A stretch of 64,000 nucleotides of DNA, from the NCBI RefSeq assembly GCF_004564075.1, contig NZ_CP038256.1, forward strand, positions 1,426,001 through 1,490,000, in the 5' to 3' direction. The stretch comes from Microbacterium sediminis (GTDB taxonomy: Bacteria > Actinomycetota > Actinomycetes > Actinomycetales > Microbacteriaceae). The notes under the pieces are model-generated. The model did not search any database. It saw only the letters and a list, made by a program, of their open reading frames with translations, and was not told where the DNA came from. Position numbers and translations under genes: made by a program. Below are positions 7,317 through 14,954 of the stretch, one piece after another (position 1 is the stretch's first letter; every line of letters begins with the position of its first letter).

Positions 7317-8420
7317 ATGGACAACGTCATCCTCTGGGTGCTCGTCATCGCGATCGTCGTGTTCGCGCTGGTCACCCTGCTGCGCGCTATCACGATCGTC
7401 CGCCAGAGCGACGCCGTCATCATCGAGCGCCTCGGCAAGTACAACCGGACGCTGTTCGGCGGACCGCACCTGATCGTGCCCTTCATCGACCGCCCCCGCC
7501 TGCGGGTGGATCTGCGCGAGCAGGTCGTCTCGTTCCCGCCGCAGGGTGTTATCACCGAGGACAACCTCACCGTCGCGGTCGACACCGTCGTGTACTTCAC
7601 GGTCACCGACCCGCGCGCGGCCACCTACGAGATCGCCAACTACCTCGGCGCCGTCGAGCAGCTCACGATCACCACCCTGCGCAACGTCGTCGGCTCGCTC
7701 AACCTCGAGGAGGCCCTCGTCAGCCGCGACGTCATCAACGCCAAGCTCATGACCGAGCTCGACGAGGCCACCGGCCGCTGGGGCATCAAGGTCAACCGCG
7801 TCGAGCTGAAGGCGATCGATCCGCCCGCCTCGCTGCAGGACGCGATGGAGAAGCAGATGCGCGCGGAGCGCGACCGCCGCGCCGCGATCCTCACGGCCGA
7901 GGGCCACAAGCAGTCGCAGATCCTCGTCGCCGAGGGTGCCCGGCAGTCCGAGATCCTCAAGGCCGAGGGCGACAAGCAGGCCCAGGTCCTGCGCGCCCAG
8001 GGTGAGTCGGAGGCGATCGAGACGGTGTTCGGCGCCATCCACGCCGGCGCACCCGACGACAAGCTGCTCGCCTACCAGTACCTCCAGATGCTGCCGCGCC
8101 TGGCCGAGGGCCAGGCCAGCAAGCTCTGGATCATCCCGAGCGAGCTGACGGAGGCCCTCAAGGGCATCGCGGGTGGCTTCGGCGCGGGCGGCTCGACGTT
8201 GCCCGGCATGCCGCGCCCGCCGAAGCCGGCGCCCTCGCGCGGCGACGACCCCGAGGTGAACGCCGCCATGGCCGCCGCCCAGGAGGCGCTCAAGGCCGCC
8301 GAGCAGGTCTCGGCCGAGGCGGAGGCCTCCGCCACCGCGGTCGGCGCCCCGCCGGTTCCGCCGCGGCCGTCGGTCGACGCCGCCGACGCGGCCGCGCAGC
8401 GGCCCGAGACGGGCGCGTGA
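7317..8420 (+). CDS. SPFH/stomatin-family membrane protein
   Basis: A 367-residue SPFH protein. It has an N-terminal membrane anchor (VILWVLVIAIVVFALVTLL), then the band-7 domain with IIERLGKYNRTLFGGPHLIVPFID-type features from about residue 35. The middle region has QMRAERDRRAAILTAEGHKQ repeats predicted to form a coiled coil, and the tail after about residue 290 is Pro/Ala-rich. It is most like the paraslipin/QmcA group, which scaffolds membrane domains with NfeD partners. It starts after a GAGAGAGAAA stretch, and its stop overlaps the GTG of the GDPD gene by four bases, so NfeD, SPFH and GDPD genes form one operon. Confidence 0.93.
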   Translation: MDNVILWVLVIAIVVFALVTLLRAITIVRQSDAVIIERLGKYNRTLFGGPHLIVPFIDRPRLRVDLREQVVSFPPQGVITEDNLTVAVDTVVYFTVTDPRAATYEIANYLGAVEQLTITTLRNVVGSLNLEEALVSRDVINAKLMTELDEATGRWGIKVNRVELKAIDPPASLQDAMEKQMRAERDRRAAILTAEGHKQSQILVAEGARQSEILKAEGDKQAQVLRAQGESEAIETVFGAIHAGAPDDKLLAYQYLQMLPRLAEGQASKLWIIPSELTEALKGIAGGFGAGGSTLPGMPRPPKPAPSRGDDPEVNAAMAAAQEALKAAEQVSAEAEASATAVGAPPVPPRPSVDAADAAAQRPETGA

Positions 8421-9175
8421 CGCACCCGTACCTGCACGCCGCCACGAGCCCCCGGATCCTTGCGCACCGGGGGCTCGTGCCGCGTGACGCGCCGGAGATC
8501 GCGCCCAACACGCTCGCGGCCTTCGCCGCCGCGCACGCCGCGGGCGTGGAGTTCATCGAGACCGACTGCCACCTCACCGCCGACGGCGAGCTCGTGCTGT
8601 TCCACGACGACACGCTCGAGTCGATCACCGCAGACCCGCGCCGGGTGGATGCCGTCACGGCCCGCGAGATGAGCGAGCAGCTGGCGGACCGAGGCGGGCT
8701 GGTCACGCTCGCGCAGGCGCTGGAGGCCTTCCCGACCATGCGCTTCAACGTCGACGTCAAGGCCGAGGCGGCGGCCGTACCCGCCGGACGCGTCGCGGCG
8801 ACCGCCCCCGACCGCGTGCTGCTCACGAGCTTCTCCGACGCGCGCCGCCGGGCCGCCCTGGCGGCCGCCTCCCCCGCCCGGCCGGCGACGTCGGCGGGCC
8901 GCGGCACGATCGTCCGCGTGCTCATCGCCGTGCTGCTGCGCTCGAGGCGGCTGGCGCGCCGCGCGCTGCGCGGCATCGACGCGCTGCAGGTGCCCGAGCG
9001 CCAGGGACCGATCCGTGTCGTCACCCGGCGTTTCCTCGACCTCGCCCACGACGCGGGGTGCGAGGTGCACGTGTGGACGATCAACGACGTCGCGCGCATG
9101 CGCCGCCTCCTCGCGATGGGGGCCGACGGGATCGTCACCGACCGGGCCGACGACGCGATCGCCGCCCTCCGCTGA
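8417..9175 (+). CDS. cytoplasmic glycerophosphodiester phosphodiesterase
   Basis: A 252-residue GDPD-family enzyme that cleaves glycerophosphodiesters to glycerol 3-phosphate and an alcohol. Diagnostic elements are the N-terminal LAHRG, the metal-binding ETDCHLTADGELVLFHDDTL at about residues 49-68, and VHVWTINDVARMRRLLAMGADGIVTD near the end. No signal peptide is seen. The GTG at 8417 overlaps the stomatin stop (GTGA), so it is translationally coupled to a membrane-microdomain pair. A second, secreted GDPD is encoded at 59588. Confidence 0.92.
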   Translation: MTHPYLHAATSPRILAHRGLVPRDAPEIAPNTLAAFAAAHAAGVEFIETDCHLTADGELVLFHDDTLESITADPRRVDAVTAREMSEQLADRGGLVTLAQALEAFPTMRFNVDVKAEAAAVPAGRVAATAPDRVLLTSFSDARRRAALAAASPARPATSAGRGTIVRVLIAVLLRSRRLARRALRGIDALQVPERQGPIRVVTRRFLDLAHDAGCEVHVWTINDVARMRRLLAMGADGIVTDRADDAIAALR

Positions 9176-9292
9176 CGCGTCCGCGGCGCGCGTCCAGGGA
9201 ATCCGCTGGGAGATCCCGATGCGAGCCCGCCGTTCGGATGATCCGCTCAGGCGCGAGCGGTACAAAGGACAGCTGGACGAAAGGACACGACC

Positions 9293-9667
9293 ATGGCAGA
9301 CCGCAGCCTTCGTGGCATTCGACTCGGCGCCCAGAGCCTGCAGAGCGAGGACGGCGTCGTGTTCATGGAGCGCACGCAGTACACGTACACCTGCAGCAAG
9401 TGCGGGCGCGACACCGAGCTGACCTTCGCGGCCGACGCCGAGGCTCCCGCATCGTGGGAGTGCCGCACCTGCGGTGGCGAGGCGCTGCTGCAGACCCCGG
9501 AGGGTCAGGCCGAGGTGGACCACTCGGGCGACAAGACGCCCCGCAGCCACTGGGACATGCTGCTCGAGCGCCGCACGATCCCGGAGCTCGAGGAGATCCT
9601 CGCCGAGCGCCTCGAGTTCGTGCGCGCCCGTCGCGGCGACACGAGCCGCGCCGCCAAGAGCGCCTGA
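9293..9667 (+). CDS. rbpA: RNA polymerase-binding protein RbpA
   Basis: A 124-residue actinobacterial RbpA, which binds RNA polymerase and its principal sigma factor and stabilises the open complex. The N-terminal tail MADRSLRGIRLGAQSLQSE, the zinc or zinc-like core with CSKCG and CRTCGG, the basic linker, and the C-terminal sigma-interaction domain (SHWDMLLERRTIPELEEILA) are all present. The ATG at 9293 follows AAAGGA. A strong hairpin at 9685-9711 ends the unit. Confidence 0.97.
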   Translation: MADRSLRGIRLGAQSLQSEDGVVFMERTQYTYTCSKCGRDTELTFAADAEAPASWECRTCGGEALLQTPEGQAEVDHSGDKTPRSHWDMLLERRTIPELEEILAERLEFVRARRGDTSRAAKSA

Positions 9668-9684
9668 GCGCATCGAACGCCACC

Positions 9685-9711
9685 GAAACGCCGACCTTCG
9701 GGTCGGCGTTT
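9685..9711 (+). terminator. hairpin terminator after rbpA
   Basis: GAAACGCCGACC and GGTCGGCGTTTC pair as a 12-base stem around a UUCG-type tetraloop, 18 bases after the rbpA stop. The T-run is short, but the stable tetraloop supports a terminator. Confidence 0.8.
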
Positions 9712-9749
9712 CGCGTTCCGGGCGGATCAATGCGCGCCCCGGTTCCCAG

Positions 9750-9755
9750 TAGTCT
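9750..9755 (+). promoter_or_regulatory. -10 element TAGTCT of ppgK
   Basis: TAGTCT seven bases before the ppgK ATG at 9763, again the leaderless pattern. Confidence 0.5.
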
Positions 9756-9762
9756 GAGAACC

Positions 9763-10557
9763 ATGGCGAATAGCGACAATCGTGCGGTCGGCGTCGACGT
9801 CGGGGGAACCGGCATGAAGGCCGGAATCGTGGACCTCGACTCGGGCGAACTCCTCAGCGACCGGGTCCGCATCGACACCCCCGAGGGCGCCCAGCCGGCC
9901 GACGTGCTCGCCACCGTGCGCGCCCTCCTGGACCTGCTCGGGCCGGACGCCGACGCGCTGCCGCTCGGCATCTGCTTCCCCACCATCGTCAAGGGCGGGC
10001 GCACGCTCTCGGCCGCCAACGTGTCGAAGGAGTGGATCGGCTTCGAGGCCGAGAAGTTCTTCGAGGACGGCCTGGGCCGCGACATCCACTTCGTCAACGA
10101 CGCCGACGCCGCCGGCCTCGCCGAGCTGCGCTACGGCGGCGCGAAGGGCAAGCCGGGCCTGACGATCCTCACCACCCTCGGCACGGGCATCGGCTCCGCG
10201 TTCCTCTACGAGGGCAAGCTCGTGCCGAACACCGAGCTGGGCCACCTGATCTGGAAGGGCGACTCGATCGAGCGCTACGCCTCGGCGACGGCGCGCGAGC
10301 GCGACGGCCTCACGTGGGAGAAGTGGGCGCACCGCCTGCAGAAGTTCTACGACCACATCGAGTTCCTCTTCTCCCCCGACCTGATCCTCGTCGGCGGCGG
10401 CGTGTCGAAGAACCCCGAGAAGTTCATGCCGCTCATCACGACGCGCGCGGAGTTCACCACCGCCACGCACCGCAACAACGCCGGCATCATCGGCGCCGCG
10501 AGCCTGGCGAAGACCGACGACGAGTACCTTCGGGAGCTCAGCGGCCCCGCCGCGTAG
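9763..10557 (+). CDS. ppgK: polyphosphate glucokinase
   Basis: A 264-residue ROK-fold kinase that phosphorylates glucose using polyphosphate (and usually ATP), the typical glucokinase of actinobacteria. Phosphate-binding motifs are GVDVGGTGMKAG at residues 9-20 and TTLGTGIGSAFLYEGKLVPN. NTELGHLIWKG is the ROK-type glucose-binding segment, and EFLFSPDLILVGGGVSKN is near the C-terminus. Start ATG 9763 is close behind TAGTCT, suggesting a leaderless message. The TAG stop at 10555-10557 is also the first half of the TAGACT -10 box of rnpB. Confidence 0.96.
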   Translation: MANSDNRAVGVDVGGTGMKAGIVDLDSGELLSDRVRIDTPEGAQPADVLATVRALLDLLGPDADALPLGICFPTIVKGGRTLSAANVSKEWIGFEAEKFFEDGLGRDIHFVNDADAAGLAELRYGGAKGKPGLTILTTLGTGIGSAFLYEGKLVPNTELGHLIWKGDSIERYASATARERDGLTWEKWAHRLQKFYDHIEFLFSPDLILVGGGVSKNPEKFMPLITTRAEFTTATHRNNAGIIGAASLAKTDDEYLRELSGPAA

Positions 10558-10560
10558 ACT
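10555..10560 (+). promoter_or_regulatory. -10 element TAGACT of rnpB, overlapping the ppgK stop codon
   Basis: TAGACT lies eight bases before the first paired base of the RNase P RNA at 10569. Its TAG is the in-frame ppgK stop codon. The same hexamer precedes tRNA-Val. Confidence 0.6.
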
Positions 10561-10568
10561 GGAACGGC

Positions 10569-10928
10569 GAATGGGTCGGCCGGACGGCCGCGTCGCGCGC
10601 AAGCGCGCCGAGGAACGTCCGGGCTCCACAGGGCAGGGCGGTGGGTAACACCCACCCGGAGCGATCCGCGAGAAAGTGCAACAGAGAGTAGACCGCCGGC
10701 CTCGGCCGGTAAGGGTGAAACGGTGGTGTAAGAGACCACCAGGGGCCGTGGTGACACGGCTCGCTGGGTAAACCTCGCCCGGAGCAAGACCAACAGGGGA
10801 TGATGACGCGGCCCGCCGAGTCCCCGGGTAGGTTGCTGGAGCGGCACGGCAACGTGTCGCCGAGAGAGATGGCCGTCGACGGAGCGTCACGCTCCCGAAC
10901 AGAACCCGGCGTACAGGCCGGCCCATTC
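10569..10928 (+). ncRNA. rnpB: RNase P RNA, bacterial class A
   Basis: The RNA subunit of RNase P, which matures the 5' ends of tRNAs. The 5' GAATGGGTCGGCC pairs with the 3' GGCCGGCCCATTC to form helix P1. Between them are the conserved core blocks GAGGAACGTCCGGGCTCCAC, GGTAACACCCA, GAAAGTGCAACAGAGAG, TAAGGGTGAAACGGTGGTGT, GTAAACCTCGCC, AGCAAGACC and the 3' core ACAGAACCCGGCGTACAGG. The ends are set by the P1 pairing and may be off by a few bases. No protein gene is needed to explain this interval. Confidence 0.95.
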
Positions 10929-10939
10929 GCGCTCTCGCG

Positions 10940-12676
10940 TCAGTCCTTGGCGACGCTGCGTCCGATCCGCACGTCGAGCGGGAAGGCGATCGGGAAGCTG
11001 CCGAACAGCAGCCTGCCCGCCGCCTCGGCGGCGCCACGGATCGCATCGGCGGCCTCCTCGGCGCGCTCGGCCGGCGCGTGCACCATCACCTCGTCGTGCA
11101 GGAAGAACGCCAGGTGCGGCCGTCGGGCGAACACCGGACCGGACGCGCGGGCCGCGTGATCCTCCGGCACCGGCGGAATCGCCGCCAGGCGGGCGCGCAG
11201 ATCGGCCAGCCACGCCAGCGCCCACTCGGCCGCCGTGCCCTGCACCACGAAGTTGCGGGTGAAGCGGCCCTGGTCGCGCGCCAGGCGCCGCGCCCGCTGC
11301 TCGTCCGCGGCGCCGTCCGACGCGCGCCGCTGCGCCTCGAGCCAGGCGGCGCTCGGGGCCGGCGAGACGCGGCCGAGCCACGTCGAGACCTGCCCGCCCC
11401 GCTCCCCCTCGCGCGCCGCGGCGTCGACCAGCGCCATCGCCCGAGGGAACACCTGGCGCAGGCGCGGCACGAGTCGGCCGGAGTCGCCCGTCGTCGATCC
11501 GTAGAGCGCGCCGAGCATCGCCACCTTCGCCTCGGCCCGAGTGGCGACGGCGCCGCTCGCGACGACGCCCTCGTACAGGTCGGAGCCCGCGGCGGCGGCC
11601 ATGCGCTCGTCCCGGGCCATCGCCGCAAGCACCCGCGGCTCCAGCTGCGCCACGTCGGCGTCGATCATCACCCACCCGGGATCGGCGCGCACCGCGTCGC
11701 GCAGGCCGCGCGGGATCTGCAGCGCGCCGCCGCCGGACGAGGCCCATCGCCCCGTCACCACGCCGCCGGGCACGTACACCGGCCGGAACCGGCCGTCGCG
11801 GACCCACTCGGCCAGCCACGCCCACCCGTTCGCGGTGTACAGGCGCATGAGGCGCTTGTACTCCAGCAGCGGCTCGATCACGGGGTGATCGTGCTCGGCC
11901 AGCTCCCACTTGCTCGTCGACTCCACGCGCACGCCGGCGCGGTGCAGCGCCCGCAGCAGCTTGGGCTGCGAGTCGAGCGAGGCCGCCGGATCCCCCAGCG
12001 CCGCGCGCACCGCGGCCGCCGTCTGGGCGATGCGGGCGGGCGTGCCGCCGGCGATGCGCTCGCCCAGCTCGGTCCGCAGCAGCGCGTCGTGACGGTCGGC
12101 ATCCCACGGCAGGCCGGCCGCGCGCAGCTCGGCCGCGACGAGCGAGCCCGCCGACTCGGCCGCCAGCAGCAGCCGCAGCCGACCGGGGTCGGCGGCGCGG
12201 GCCAGCGCGGCCTCCTGGCGCTCGTACTCCGCGAGCGTGCGGTCGAAGGCGGACGGGCGCGGGGCGTCGCCGCCGATCTCGAACAGCGCGTCGGGCGCAT
12301 CGTCGTCCACCGCCTCGTCCCACCCGCCGTCGCGGGTGTCGGCCGGGTCGGGCACCGCCAGGGCGAGGATCGCGCGGCACAGGCGCAGATCGTGGCAGCG
12401 CGACACCCGGACGCCGGCGGCGAGCAGCCGCGGGTACCACTCGGCCGAGCCCGACCAGATCCAGCGCACGCCGCGGCCGGCCCGCGCGGCCTCGGCCTCG
12501 CGCAGCGCGACCCACGCCGGCAGCTCGGCGTCGCTCAGCGGGCGCCGACCCGCCGCGCCCTCCCGGTCGAGGGCCACGGCGACGATCGCCCCGCCCGGCG
12601 TGCGACCGAGGACGATCCGATCGGCCGCATCCCACGGCGCGACCGGCGGGGGCGCGTCAGAAGAGCCGCTCGCCAT
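10940..12676 (-). CDS. bifunctional 3'-5' exonuclease/DNA polymerase-type family-A polymerase
   Basis: A 578-residue second family-A DNA polymerase, shorter than PolA and lacking the 5' nuclease domain. The polymerase half has motif A as DADVAQLEPRVLA, motif B as RAEAKVAMLGALYGST and motif C as HDEVMVHAP, so both catalytic aspartates are present. PolI's DYSQIELR tyrosine is replaced by Ala. The N-terminal 200 residues hold a degenerate exonuclease-like domain. In actinobacterial genomes this class is usually annotated as an exonuclease/polymerase, and a repair role is plausible. It overlaps the upstream RNase H-like gene by 20 bases and is last in a four-gene minus-strand run. Confidence 0.88.
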   Translation of the reverse strand: MASGSSDAPPPVAPWDAADRIVLGRTPGGAIVAVALDREGAAGRRPLSDAELPAWVALREAEAARAGRGVRWIWSGSAEWYPRLLAAGVRVSRCHDLRLCRAILALAVPDPADTRDGGWDEAVDDDAPDALFEIGGDAPRPSAFDRTLAEYERQEAALARAADPGRLRLLLAAESAGSLVAAELRAAGLPWDADRHDALLRTELGERIAGGTPARIAQTAAAVRAALGDPAASLDSQPKLLRALHRAGVRVESTSKWELAEHDHPVIEPLLEYKRLMRLYTANGWAWLAEWVRDGRFRPVYVPGGVVTGRWASSGGGALQIPRGLRDAVRADPGWVMIDADVAQLEPRVLAAMARDERMAAAAGSDLYEGVVASGAVATRAEAKVAMLGALYGSTTGDSGRLVPRLRQVFPRAMALVDAAAREGERGGQVSTWLGRVSPAPSAAWLEAQRRASDGAADEQRARRLARDQGRFTRNFVVQGTAAEWALAWLADLRARLAAIPPVPEDHAARASGPVFARRPHLAFFLHDEVMVHAPAERAEEAADAIRGAAEAAGRLLFGSFPIAFPLDVRIGRSVAKD

Positions 12677-13139
12677 CGACGGGCGCGGCCTCGGTGGTCA
12701 CGGCGGTGTGGCCGTCCAGGTCGCGACGGAACGAGAGGCGCTTGTCCATCGACTCGTTGGCGGCCGCGTCGGCGAGCTTGTTCTCGGCGCGCGGCACCCA
12801 CTCGAACGTCACGGCCCGCGGCCCGATGAGGTCGCGGGCGCGACGCGCGAGCACCTGCATGTCGGGGTGCTTGATCTTCCAGCGCCCCGTCATCTGCTCC
12901 ACGACGAGCTTGGAGTCCATGCGCACGTGGATCGCGTCAGGATCCCGCTCGACGGCGGCGGCGATCCCCGCGATCATCCCGTTGTACTCGGCGACGTTGT
13001 TCGTGGCCACGCCCACGAACACGCCCAGCTCGGACAGCACCTCCCCGGTGGCGGGGTCGATCACGACCGCTCCCCCGGCGGCGACGCCCGGGTTGCCGCG
13101 CGAGCCGCCGTCGGCCTCGACGATGAGCGCGCGCGTCAT
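12657..13139 (-). CDS. RNase HI-like (reverse-transcriptase-like) protein
   Basis: A 160-residue RNase H-fold protein. The first catalytic Asp is in EADGGSRGNPGVAAGG, the Glu is in NNVAEYNGMIAG, and the next Asp is in IHVRMDSKLVVEQMTG. The C-terminal part has VPRAENKLADAAANESMD with the last acidic residue. In mycobacteria the corresponding domain is fused to a CobC-type phosphatase and lies beside a zinc-ribbon gene; here the RNase H part stands alone. Its ATG at 13139 overlaps the stop of the zinc-ribbon gene (ATGA), and its 3' end overlaps the polymerase gene. Expected activity is cleavage of RNA in RNA-DNA hybrids. Confidence 0.9.
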   Translation of the reverse strand: MTRALIVEADGGSRGNPGVAAGGAVVIDPATGEVLSELGVFVGVATNNVAEYNGMIAGIAAAVERDPDAIHVRMDSKLVVEQMTGRWKIKHPDMQVLARRARDLIGPRAVTFEWVPRAENKLADAAANESMDKRLSFRRDLDGHTAVTTEAAPVDGERLF

Positions 13140-13903
13140 TCGAACCGCACCCCGCCCTGTTCGGCGGACTCCTCGAGCCCGCTCTCGTTCGTGCGCACGA
13201 GGATGGTGCCGCACTCCGGGCAGTACGCCAGCTCGTCCTTCGGGGTGGCGCGCAGCACCGCGATGTCGCTGGGCGAGAGCGCGATGCGGCAGCCGCCGCA
13301 CGTGGTGCGCGTGAACAGCGCGGCCCCCGTGCCGCGGGCGGCGAGGCGGTCGTACTCCGCGCGCAGCGCGGCGGGCAGCGCCGTGGCCAGGGCCTCCCGA
13401 TCGCGCGTGAGCTGCCCCAGCTCGCGCTCGGCGTCGGCCACGGCCCGCTTCGCCTCCTCGCTGAGCCGGCGTCCCTCGGCGGTGGTGGCGTCCATGAGGG
13501 CCTGCTGCTCGGCGAGCTCGGCCTCGGCGACGTCCCGGCGCTCCATGAGCTCGAGCTCGGCGGTCTCGAGGTCGTCGATGCGACGGCCCAGCGCCGCGAT
13601 CTCCTCCTGCAGCGCGAGCGCGTCGCGGGCGATCGCCGTCTGCGTCAGGCGCTCCTCGTCGCGGGCGCGGCGCTTGCGCGCCACCTCGATATCGGCCTCC
13701 ACACGCCGCAGCTCGGCGAGCACATCGTCGCGGGCGTTGGTGCGGGCGACGAGCTCACGCCCCTGGCCGTTGCGCTGCTCGATCAGCTCCTTCACCCGCG
13801 TGGCCTGCGGCGGGTTCGACCGCGCCGCCTCCGCGCGCTTCATGCGTCGATCGATATCGGCGAGGTCGAGCAGCTGCAGCTGATCCGCGGGTGAGGCCTT
13901 CAT
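13136..13903 (-). CDS. coiled-coil C4 zinc-ribbon protein (CdsZ/Rv2229c-like)
   Basis: A 255-residue protein. A long helical hairpin or coiled coil runs through about residues 10-185, rich in Glu, Arg, Ala and Leu heptads. It is followed by a C4 zinc ribbon with CGGC near residue 201 and CPEC near residue 226. This arrangement is that of the zf-RING_7 family conserved in actinobacteria next to RNase H-like genes (Rv2228c-Rv2229c order in Mycobacterium). The exact function is not settled. The ATG at 13903 is six bases after TAGGCT at 13910-13915; the GGAGGG between them could be a ribosome-binding site but is too close, so a leaderless start is likely. Confidence 0.9.
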   Translation of the reverse strand: MKASPADQLQLLDLADIDRRMKRAEAARSNPPQATRVKELIEQRNGQGRELVARTNARDDVLAELRRVEADIEVARKRRARDEERLTQTAIARDALALQEEIAALGRRIDDLETAELELMERRDVAEAELAEQQALMDATTAEGRRLSEEAKRAVADAERELGQLTRDREALATALPAALRAEYDRLAARGTGAALFTRTTCGGCRIALSPSDIAVLRATPKDELAYCPECGTILVRTNESGLEESAEQGGVRFE

Positions 13904-14627
13904 CCCTCCAGCCTACGGCGCGCAGCACCCGTGCCGAGCGGCCCGCGCCCGGCGCCGACGTGTCCGCGACGAGCGCGGCCGCGAACACCGCGATGCACGA
14001 GAGCACGAGCATCTCGCCCAGGTCCTCGCCGAACCCGATCGCGCGATCGAGCAGGCGCTCCGACGACACGAGGGAGTGCAGCAGGTCGACAACGACCCCG
14101 AAGAACGCGAGCGCCGCGACGAGGACGAGCAGCGACCGCGACACGCGCCGGGAGGGCGGAGCGCTCGCGCGCCAGCTCACCGCCAGCGCCGCGGTCATCA
14201 CCCCGGCCCCCACGAGCGGTGCCGCGAGCTCCCCCACCGCCTGCGCGTCGAAGGGGCCGACGGGCCCGACCACGCCGCGCGTGCGCAGCAGGTAGCCGAC
14301 GCGCTCGTGGACGAGCAGCGCGTCATCGGCGAGGAAGAAGGCGAACAGCGGCGGCCAGACCAGCAGCGCCCAGGCGCGGCGCCGCCACACGAAGACGCTC
14401 AGCAGAGCGATCACGAGCGCGTACTGCGCGTACTGCACCCATTCGGCGATGCTGTGGTCGAGATCGAGTCGAAGCGGCGCCGGCCCGTCGAGGAACACCA
14501 GCGCGCCGATGTGGAGCAGGGCCAGGGCGGCATCGGCGGCGAGGAGCGCGACCGCCAGCGCCCGCACGCGCGGATGCTGTCGCGCGAGCCGCTCCCGCAG
14601 CCGCGGCATCGCCGTCCGTTCGCTCAC
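13755..14627 (-). CDS. polytopic membrane protein of unknown function
   Basis: Not recognised. A 290-codon frame begins at GTG 14627, five bases after GAGGTG. It encodes about six hydrophobic segments, including LAVALLAADAALALLHIGALVF, YAQYALVIALLSVFVW and LVLVAALAFFGVVVDLLHSL. A DDALLVHERVGYLLR segment between helices resembles none I can name. The last 50 residues (after VLRAVGWRDEGL) are polar and Arg/Ala-rich. They lie inside the start of the zinc-ribbon gene, a 149-base same-strand overlap. The functional part therefore probably ends near 13910, and either the tail is dispensable read-through to the first stop or there is a frameshift. Confidence 0.65.
   Translation of the reverse strand: MSERTAMPRLRERLARQHPRVRALAVALLAADAALALLHIGALVFLDGPAPLRLDLDHSIAEWVQYAQYALVIALLSVFVWRRRAWALLVWPPLFAFFLADDALLVHERVGYLLRTRGVVGPVGPFDAQAVGELAAPLVGAGVMTAALAVSWRASAPPSRRVSRSLLVLVAALAFFGVVVDLLHSLVSSERLLDRAIGFGEDLGEMLVLSCIAVFAAALVADTSAPGAGRSARVLRAVGWRDEGLTRGSAAAARPRRYRSTHEARGGGAVEPAAGHAGEGADRAAQRPGA
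13910..13915 (-). promoter_or_regulatory. -10 element TAGGCT of the zinc-ribbon gene
   Basis: TAGGCT on the minus strand, six bases before ATG 13903, inside the 3' part of the membrane-protein frame. It gives the downstream genes a promoter of their own. Confidence 0.55.
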
Positions 14628-14718
14628 GCGTCACCTCAGTCCGTCCCCGATGCCCCACTGTCACCCGGGCGGCGGCGGGGCGGCCCCGTGATCGCTACCT
14701 GATTTCCGACGCGTCACC

Positions 14719-14724
14719 TAGGAT
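14719..14724 (+). promoter_or_regulatory. -10 element TAGGAT of the small membrane protein gene
   Basis: TAGGAT seven bases before ATG 14732, matching the leaderless pattern seen at several genes here. Confidence 0.45.
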
Positions 14725-14731
14725 CGACGCG

Positions 14732-14881
14732 ATGTCGAAGACACGCGAACGCCTCCTCGTCGCCGGCGCGACGATCGCCGTGATCCTTGTCATGGCGCTG
14801 ATCGCGGGGCTTCGTGGCCTCTCCCGAGCCCTCGATCGCGACGCCGCGCGCGAGGAGGAGCTGGCGTTAGGTATGTCCTGA
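14732..14881 (+). CDS. small single-pass membrane protein, hypothetical
   Basis: A 49-codon frame with one strong hydrophobic segment, LLVAGATIAVILVMALIAGL, preceded by SKTRER and followed by a charged tail ALDRDAAREEELA. There is no recognisable family. Support comes from the membrane segment with positive-inside flanks and from the TAGGAT box seven bases before the ATG. It lies alone between the divergent membrane-protein gene and the first glycosyltransferase of the polysaccharide locus. Confidence 0.5.
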   Translation: MSKTRERLLVAGATIAVILVMALIAGLRGLSRALDRDAAREEELALGMS

Positions 14882-14954
14882 CCCCGTAGTGCGCGGTCCC
14901 CTACCCTGATCCCGTCGCGCTCGTGCGCGAGCATCGGGCAGAAGGGATCGCAGC

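Noticed and set aside
10558..10939. Short frames between ppgK and the polymerase gene
   Set aside because: The interval is fully explained by the conserved core and P1 pairing of RNase P RNA.
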